A stretch of 64,000 nucleotides of DNA from the NCBI RefSeq assembly GCF_002091675.1, contig NZ_BDAE01000004.1, positions 124,001-188,000 of the forward strand, in the 5' to 3' direction. A model generated the notes under the pieces. That model was given only the letters and a program-made list of their open reading frames with translations, searched no databases and had not been told where the DNA came from. The stretch comes from Pseudomonas luteola NBRC 103146. GTDB taxonomy: Bacteria; Pseudomonadota; Gammaproteobacteria; Pseudomonadales; Pseudomonadaceae. Both the position numbers and the translations under genes were made by a program. Positions 60,086 to 64,000 of the stretch are shown piece after piece; positions within the stretch are counted from its first letter, which is position 1; each line of letters opens with the position of its first letter.

Positions 60086-61377
60086 TCGTTTTTGCCGCTT
60101 TCAAGCAATGCCAACTCAACCCGGAAACAGCAGCCGTTTGGCTGACGATTAGTCAATGCAACCTTCCATCCCTGCAACTGGCAGATACGATGGACCAGTG
60201 AGAGGCCAAGCCCTAACCCCTCGCCACGTCTTGCACTACCTCGTACAAAGGGCTTGAAGACCTCATCATGTTGAGCTTCAGGAATGCCGCTGCCCGTGTC
60301 TTCCACCGTAAAAGCAGCCTCCTCCAACGTCAGGCGAATTTCACCCGCATCCGTGTAATGAAGTGCGTTACGCAGCAGATTACTCATGACAGACCGCAGG
60401 AATGGGGCGTTGTAGGTCTGCTGATGTTCATAACCCCTAGGTTCATACCTCAAGGTTAGCCCCTTGGCCTCGATTGCTCCCTGCCACTGCAGCACCAGCT
60501 CATCGGCAATCGTTCTGAGCGAACTGCGAGGCGCAATGACCGCCCCGTCGCGCTGTGCCCTGGCCAACTGGAGAAAGGTTTGCACCAGATCCCGCATTTC
60601 CTCAGTAGCGCTCACCATTCGCTGTAGCTGCGCCTTACCTCTAGGACCAAGACCTGGATCCTCGGCCAGCAACTCACATGATGTGGCAATTACCATCAGT
60701 GGTGTTCGCAACTCATGGCTCACATCACTGGTGAACAACTGCTCTCGGGTAAGCGCATCACGCAACTGACCTAATGCATCGTCAAACGCCGCTGCCAATT
60801 CCCCTACTTCATCATTGGCATAATCCGGAGCCAACGGGGGAGCCATCAGCAGCATCTGGTCACGATGCCGAACCTGACGAGCCAGACGACTGACCGGAGC
60901 AATGACTCGGCGTGCCAGCAACCAGCCGAGAAGGCCTGACAACGCCACACTGAGCAAAAACCCCTTGAGCACGACCCGGTAAAGAGCCTTTTCCCGTCGC
61001 TCAAAATCACTTTGATCCTGCAAAAGGATGTAGTGCCGCCCATCCTGGAACCGAACCCAGGCATAGTAGTACCGACCGCCCTCCTTAACCTCACTGAAGC
61101 CCTGCTTGAGCCCCACCAAATCCGGCGGCAATGACTGTGGCTCATTTTCCGGCGCGTAGTAGAGCTTCATGCCTGGATCCAGTACCGGCTGACCACCGTT
61201 TCGCATGTCTCGTCGCAACATGCGATTCAGCTCGTTGCTCATGTCTTCGGAGATCAGCTGTTCTTCAACCAGGTGTACGACCTCGACAATACCAAAGGAG
61301 AACAGGCCACCCACCACTACGGTCATCAGCACAAATGCAATGATGATCCGGCGTAAAAGGCTCTGCTTATACTCCAT
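60082..61377 (-). CDS. colS: Sensor histidine kinase ColS
   Basis: A 431-residue histidine kinase counting from ATG 61377 (an ATG at 61386 is also possible). Helices lie at about 10-32 and 133-155, bounding a periplasmic sensor. This numbering places His35, Glu38, Glu96, Glu126 and Glu129 (ExxE in FERREK) exactly where P. putida ColS has its reported metal-sensing residues. HAMP (about 158-210), the phosphoacceptor SDVSHELRTPLMV (about 218-230), and ATPase motifs ENTGSG-like EDTGSGIPE and GLGLGLSLV follow. ColS responds to excess Zn, Fe and other metals. Its start overlaps the end of colR. Confidence 0.92.
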   Translation of the reverse strand: MEYKQSLLRRIIIAFVLMTVVVGGLFSFGIVEVVHLVEEQLISEDMSNELNRMLRRDMRNGGQPVLDPGMKLYYAPENEPQSLPPDLVGLKQGFSEVKEGGRYYYAWVRFQDGRHYILLQDQSDFERREKALYRVVLKGFLLSVALSGLLGWLLARRVIAPVSRLARQVRHRDQMLLMAPPLAPDYANDEVGELAAAFDDALGQLRDALTREQLFTSDVSHELRTPLMVIATSCELLAEDPGLGPRGKAQLQRMVSATEEMRDLVQTFLQLARAQRDGAVIAPRSSLRTIADELVLQWQGAIEAKGLTLRYEPRGYEHQQTYNAPFLRSVMSNLLRNALHYTDAGEIRLTLEEAAFTVEDTGSGIPEAQHDEVFKPFVRGSARRGEGLGLGLSLVHRICQLQGWKVALTNRQPNGCCFRVELALLESGKND

Positions 61378-62050
61378 TGCTATCATTCGTCAGGCGGTAG
61401 CCCACACCATGTACCGTATGGAGCAAGGACGTTTCAAAGGGTTTGTCTATAACTTGGCGGAGCTGGTGAATATGACTGCGCAGACTATCGCTGTCAGGGC
61501 AGTCATCTCCCCAAAGCGTCTCTTCCAGGACTTCTCGCCGAATCACATGCGGACTTTTTTGCATGAGCGCCGCAAGCAGCTTGAGACCGATGGGATTTAG
61601 CTTGAGCGATTTACCCCCACGGCTAACTTCCAGCGTGTCGAGATCATAAACAAGATCAGCCACCTGGAGCTGCCGCCTGCCTCCTCCACGCGTCCTGCGC
61701 ATCACCGCTTCGATCCGAGCAGCCAACTCCGACAAGGCGAAAGGCTTGATCAGGTAATCGTCTGCGCCAGAGCGAAACCCCTTGAGACGGTCATCCAACT
61801 GATCTCGCGCCGTTAGCATGATAACCGGAGTATCGCGCCGGGCATCCTCACGCAAGCGCTGGCATAACGTGTACCCATCGATTCCCGGCAACATGATATC
61901 GAGAATCAACAGATCATAATGCTCGGTTGCCGCCAGGTGCAGGCCTGAGAGCCCATCCTGGGCACAGTCGACTGTATATCCCTTGAGACTCAAGTAATCC
62001 ATCAGATTACTCAAGATATCGCGGTTATCTTCAACCACCAGAATACGCAT
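61367..62050 (-). CDS. colR: Response regulator ColR
   Basis: A 227-residue OmpR/PhoB-type regulator. The receiver has VVEDNRD (Asp pair near 7-9) and phosphoacceptor Asp51 in LLILDIMLP; Lys101 sits in DYLIKPF. The C-terminal winged helix (about 126-222) has the recognition region DSLRSHIHQLRQVID. Overlaps colS and is followed by it directly. ColR activates envelope genes that protect against metals, phenol and polymyxin in P. putida. A perfect ColR-consensus site lies upstream in the gap to the PAP2 gene. Confidence 0.93.
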   Translation of the reverse strand: MRILVVEDNRDILSNLMDYLSLKGYTVDCAQDGLSGLHLAATEHYDLLILDIMLPGIDGYTLCQRLREDARRDTPVIMLTARDQLDDRLKGFRSGADDYLIKPFALSELAARIEAVMRRTRGGGRRQLQVADLVYDLDTLEVSRGGKSLKLNPIGLKLLAALMQKSPHVIRREVLEETLWGDDCPDSDSLRSHIHQLRQVIDKPFETSLLHTVHGVGYRLTNDSNGV

Positions 62051-62090
62051 GAACTCACCTCATAGCCTCGCGCGGTCGCAGCAGGCCTGT

Positions 62091-62106
62091 TTAACATTTT
62101 TTTCAC
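62091..62106 (+). promoter_or_regulatory. ColR box, perfect consensus match, before PAP2 gene
   Basis: TTAACATTTTTTTCAC fits every position of the ColR consensus YYNASNNYTTTTTSAC as I remember it from P. putida. It is 41 bases from the colR start and 119 bases before the PAP2 phosphatase, so it could regulate either gene. Confidence 0.65.
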
Positions 62107-62224
62107 TACCCATTCACCTGGGCATGACAAGGCACAGCGCACTGTACAGGAGCGCCCTGTTTCATCTGCTCAGATAGAAACTGCCTTCCCTGTAAACAAT
62201 TGCCTCTCTCCTTCTAGGATACCC

Positions 62225-62953
62225 ATGAACGCTTCTGCTTACTCTCGCCCGCTCAACTTTTTCTGGGCTCTGGGTCTGCCTTTGGCAGTAATGATTCTTT
62301 TATTGAGTGTTGAGCCCACACGCCTCGACTTTGCACTGGCCGATGCATTCTATAATCCAGGCACAGGGTTTATTGGGCGACACAGTGCCTTTCTTGAGGA
62401 TGTTCTGCATGATCGGGCCAAACAGCTGGTTATCCTGATCGGTATTATTGCCATTGCAGGCTCGATCCTGAGCTTTTTCTGGACACCTCTGAAACCCTGG
62501 CGCAAGTCGTTGGGATACTTGGTGCTTGCAATGGGTACGTGTACAGCGCTTGTCATGCCACTGAAAAAGCTGACCGACGTCCCCTGCCCCTGGAGTCTGG
62601 TTCAATATGGCGGTGACCAGGTTTACTCCCCGTTATTGTCAGAGCGCCCTGCGACCAACAAGAACAATCTGTGCTGGCCCGGCGGCCATGCTTCCAGTGG
62701 TTTTACCTTGTTTGCATTCTATTTCTTTTTGCGCGATCGCCGTGCACGGCTGGCACGCGGCGCATTAGCTGCGGCCTTCGCGCTGGGCTGCATCTTTTCC
62801 ATCGGAAGGATGATGCAAGGGGCTCACTTTCTTTCCCATAACATATGGACGGCACTTTTTGATTGGTTGGTGTGTCTGGCTTTTTACCGATTAATGCTTT
62901 ACCGCCCGACCACTTCACCAGAAAAGACTGCTCCCGCCCCGTCTGCGCTTTAA
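62225..62953 (+). CDS. PAP2-family lipid phosphatase (LpxE/LpxT-like)
   Basis: A 242-residue inner-membrane PAP2-superfamily protein with six helices (from about residue 12). The three-part motif is present: KKLTDVPCPW (about 116-125), the CWPGGHASSGF segment (about 154-164, PSGH equivalent) and GRMMQGAHFLSHNIWTALFDW (about 192-212, conserved SR...H...D). It could dephosphorylate lipid A or undecaprenyl diphosphate. The ColR box upstream fits the ColR-controlled PAP2 gene near colRS in P. putida. Confidence 0.9.
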   Translation: MNASAYSRPLNFFWALGLPLAVMILLLSVEPTRLDFALADAFYNPGTGFIGRHSAFLEDVLHDRAKQLVILIGIIAIAGSILSFFWTPLKPWRKSLGYLVLAMGTCTALVMPLKKLTDVPCPWSLVQYGGDQVYSPLLSERPATNKNNLCWPGGHASSGFTLFAFYFFLRDRRARLARGALAAAFALGCIFSIGRMMQGAHFLSHNIWTALFDWLVCLAFYRLMLYRPTTSPEKTAPAPSAL

Positions 62954-62965
62954 GTATTGCCCATA

Positions 62966-62995
62966 AAAAAGCCCGACCATTAGGCCGGGCTTTTT
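62966..62995. terminator. Bidirectional terminator, PAP2 / groEL
   Basis: AAAAAGCCCG pairs with CGGGCTTTTT (10 bp) around a loop with an inner CC/GG pair, giving T-runs in both directions. Confidence 0.9.
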
Positions 62996-63015
62996 CAGCT
63001 AGGTAGCTGGGTGGC

Positions 63016-64000
63016 TTACATCATGCCGCCCATACCGCCCATGCCGCCCATGTCAGGCATTGCCGGAGCAGCCTTGTCTTCTGGGATATCAGCAACCATG
63101 GCTTCGGTAGTTACCATCAGGCCGCCAATAGAGGCAGCAGCCTGCAGGGCGCTACGAGTCACTTTAGCGGGGTCAAGAATACCCATCTCGATCATGTCGC
63201 CGTATTCGCCGGTCGCAGCGTTGAAGCCGTAGTTGCCTTCACCGGCCTTGACCTTGTCAACCACGACGCTTGGCTCGCCACCCGCGTTGGCAACGATCTG
63301 GCGCAGAGGTGCTTCAACAGCACGACGCAGCAGAGCGATACCTACGTTCTGATCTTCGTTGTCGCCTTTCAGACCTTCGATGGCCTGCAGGGAACGAACC
63401 AGGGCTACGCCACCGCCAGGCACCACGCCTTCTTCAACGGCTGCACGAGTTGCGTGCAGGGCGTCTTCAACGCGCGCCTTCTTCTCTTTCATTTCAACTT
63501 CAGTTGCCGCACCTACCTTGATCACGGCAACACCGCCAGCCAGCTTGGCCAGACGCTCTTGCAGTTTTTCACGGTCGTAATCGGAAGAAGTCTCTTCGAT
63601 CTGAGCACGGATCTGCTTGACGCGAGCTTCGATATCAACCTGAACGCCAGCACCGTCGATAACAGTGGTGTTTTCCTTGTTGATAACAACGCGCTTGGCT
63701 TGACCCAGGTGCTCCAGAGTGGTGCTTTCCAGGCTCAGGCCTACTTCTTCAGAGATCACAGTGCCGCCAGTCAGGATGGCAATATCCTGCAGCATGGCTT
63801 TGCGGCGATCACCGAAGCCAGGCGCCTTGACAGCAGCAACCTTGACGATGCCACGCATGTTGTTGACGACCAGAGTAGCCAGCGCTTCGCCTTCAACGTC
63901 TTCAGCAACGATCAGCAGCGGACGGCCAGCCTTGGCAACGGATTCCAGCACCGGCAGCATTTCGCGAATGTTGGAGATCTTCTTGTCAACCAACAGCAGC
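63016..64000 (-). CDS. groEL: Chaperonin GroEL, 3' part (5' end beyond window)
   Basis: The C-terminal about 328 residues of GroEL; the gene runs off the right edge, so the start and the apical domain's first part are missing. The first recognisable sequence is [17 protein letters not shown], matching the apical domain. [16 protein letters not shown] (nucleotide pocket), [22 protein letters not shown] and [23 protein letters not shown] follow, and the protein ends with the [10 protein letters not shown] tail. The apparent Met at 63993 is a Leu codon of the continuing frame, not a start. Confidence 0.97.
   Translation of the reverse strand, partial: LLLVDKKISNIREMLPVLESVAKAGRPLLIVAEDVEGEALATLVVNNMRGIVKVAAVKAPGFGDRRKAMLQDIAILTGGTVISEEVGLSLESTTLEHLGQAKRVVINKENTTVIDGAGVQVDIEARVKQIRAQIEETSSDYDREKLQERLAKLAGGVAVIKVGAATEVEMKEKKARVEDALHATRAAVEEGVVPGGGVALVRSLQAIEGLKGDNEDQNVGIALLRRAVEAPLRQIVANAGGEPSVVVDKVKAGEGNYGFNAATGEYGDMIEMGILDPAKVTRSALQAAASIGGLMVTTEAMVADIPEDKAAPAMPDMGGMGGMGGMM

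Noticed and set aside
62041-62224. Search for a small RNA between colR and the PAP2 gene
   Set aside because: No promoter-terminator pair is visible; the ColR box explains the conserved T-run.
63993-64000. Apparent GroEL start at 63993
   Set aside because: The codon is an internal Leu of the apical domain; the gene continues beyond the window.

Overview
The window is a chromosomal segment from a gamma-proteobacterium of the genus Pseudomonas, or a very close relative, moderately GC-rich by eye. The evidence is an H-NS-like MvaT, a LeuA of the long pseudomonad type, bifA, icmP, colRS and xenB, and a gene order that, from memory of the PAO1 map, follows the P. aeruginosa stretch from purU/mvaT/sbcB through pykA, the sadC locus, fumarase, xenB, argP, sodB, bifA, icmP, pncB2, inaA and colSR to groEL. 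The first 19 kb are more species-specific. No rRNA, tRNA, CRISPR, insertion sequence or prophage was seen, and no gene looks broken.

Layout. 1-2.1 kb: a haloacid-dehalogenase-like hydrolase coupled to a DUF1932 dehydrogenase, then a LexA-controlled orphan UmuD-like gene. 2.1-10.1 kb: a seven-gene minus-strand operon with an AmiC-like amide sensor, an AmiR-like ANTAR antiterminator, a peptide-type ABC transporter and an acetamidase/formamidase; its leader has an intrinsic terminator directly in front of the first ribosome binding site. 10.4-11.9 kb: a small conserved protein and a copper pair (PCu(A)C chaperone, DUF2946). 12-14 kb: leuA behind a leucine-rich leader ORF. 14-18.2 kb: an aldo/keto reductase, then a glycosyltransferase / DUF2334 deacetylase / flippase-like membrane protein operon with a Pho-box-like site. 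18.2-21.3 kb: purU, mvaT, sbcB. 21.7-28.5 kb: a tightly packed RDD / SpoIIM / DUF4129 / DUF4350 / MoxR / DUF58 operon. 28.5-35 kb: PilZ protein, lipoprotein, pyruvate kinase, ferredoxin reductase, GGDEF cyclase, fumarase. 35-42 kb: DJ-1/PfpI, acyltransferase, cardiolipin synthase-like protein, YceI, a response regulator with GGDEF-EAL, OmpA-like lipoprotein. 42-49 kb: ArsR / MFS / xenobiotic reductase, a coiled-coil protein, a degenerate SDR, argP / ACT protein / LysE exporter. 49-57 kb: sodB, bifA and a Fur-box-preceded imelysin / di-haem / imelysin / DUF1513 iron operon. 57-64 kb: pncB, a small exported protein, inaA, a methyltransferase, colS, colR, a PAP2 phosphatase and the 3' part of groEL.

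The most informative regulatory signals are a LexA box over the promoter of the UmuD-like gene, the AmiR-type leader terminator, a possibly leaderless leuA leader peptide, a Fur box before icmP, and two ColR-box matches flanking colRS, one before the methyltransferase-inaA operon and one before the PAP2 phosphatase. Three cyclic-di-GMP enzymes and a PilZ receptor lie within about 23 kb.
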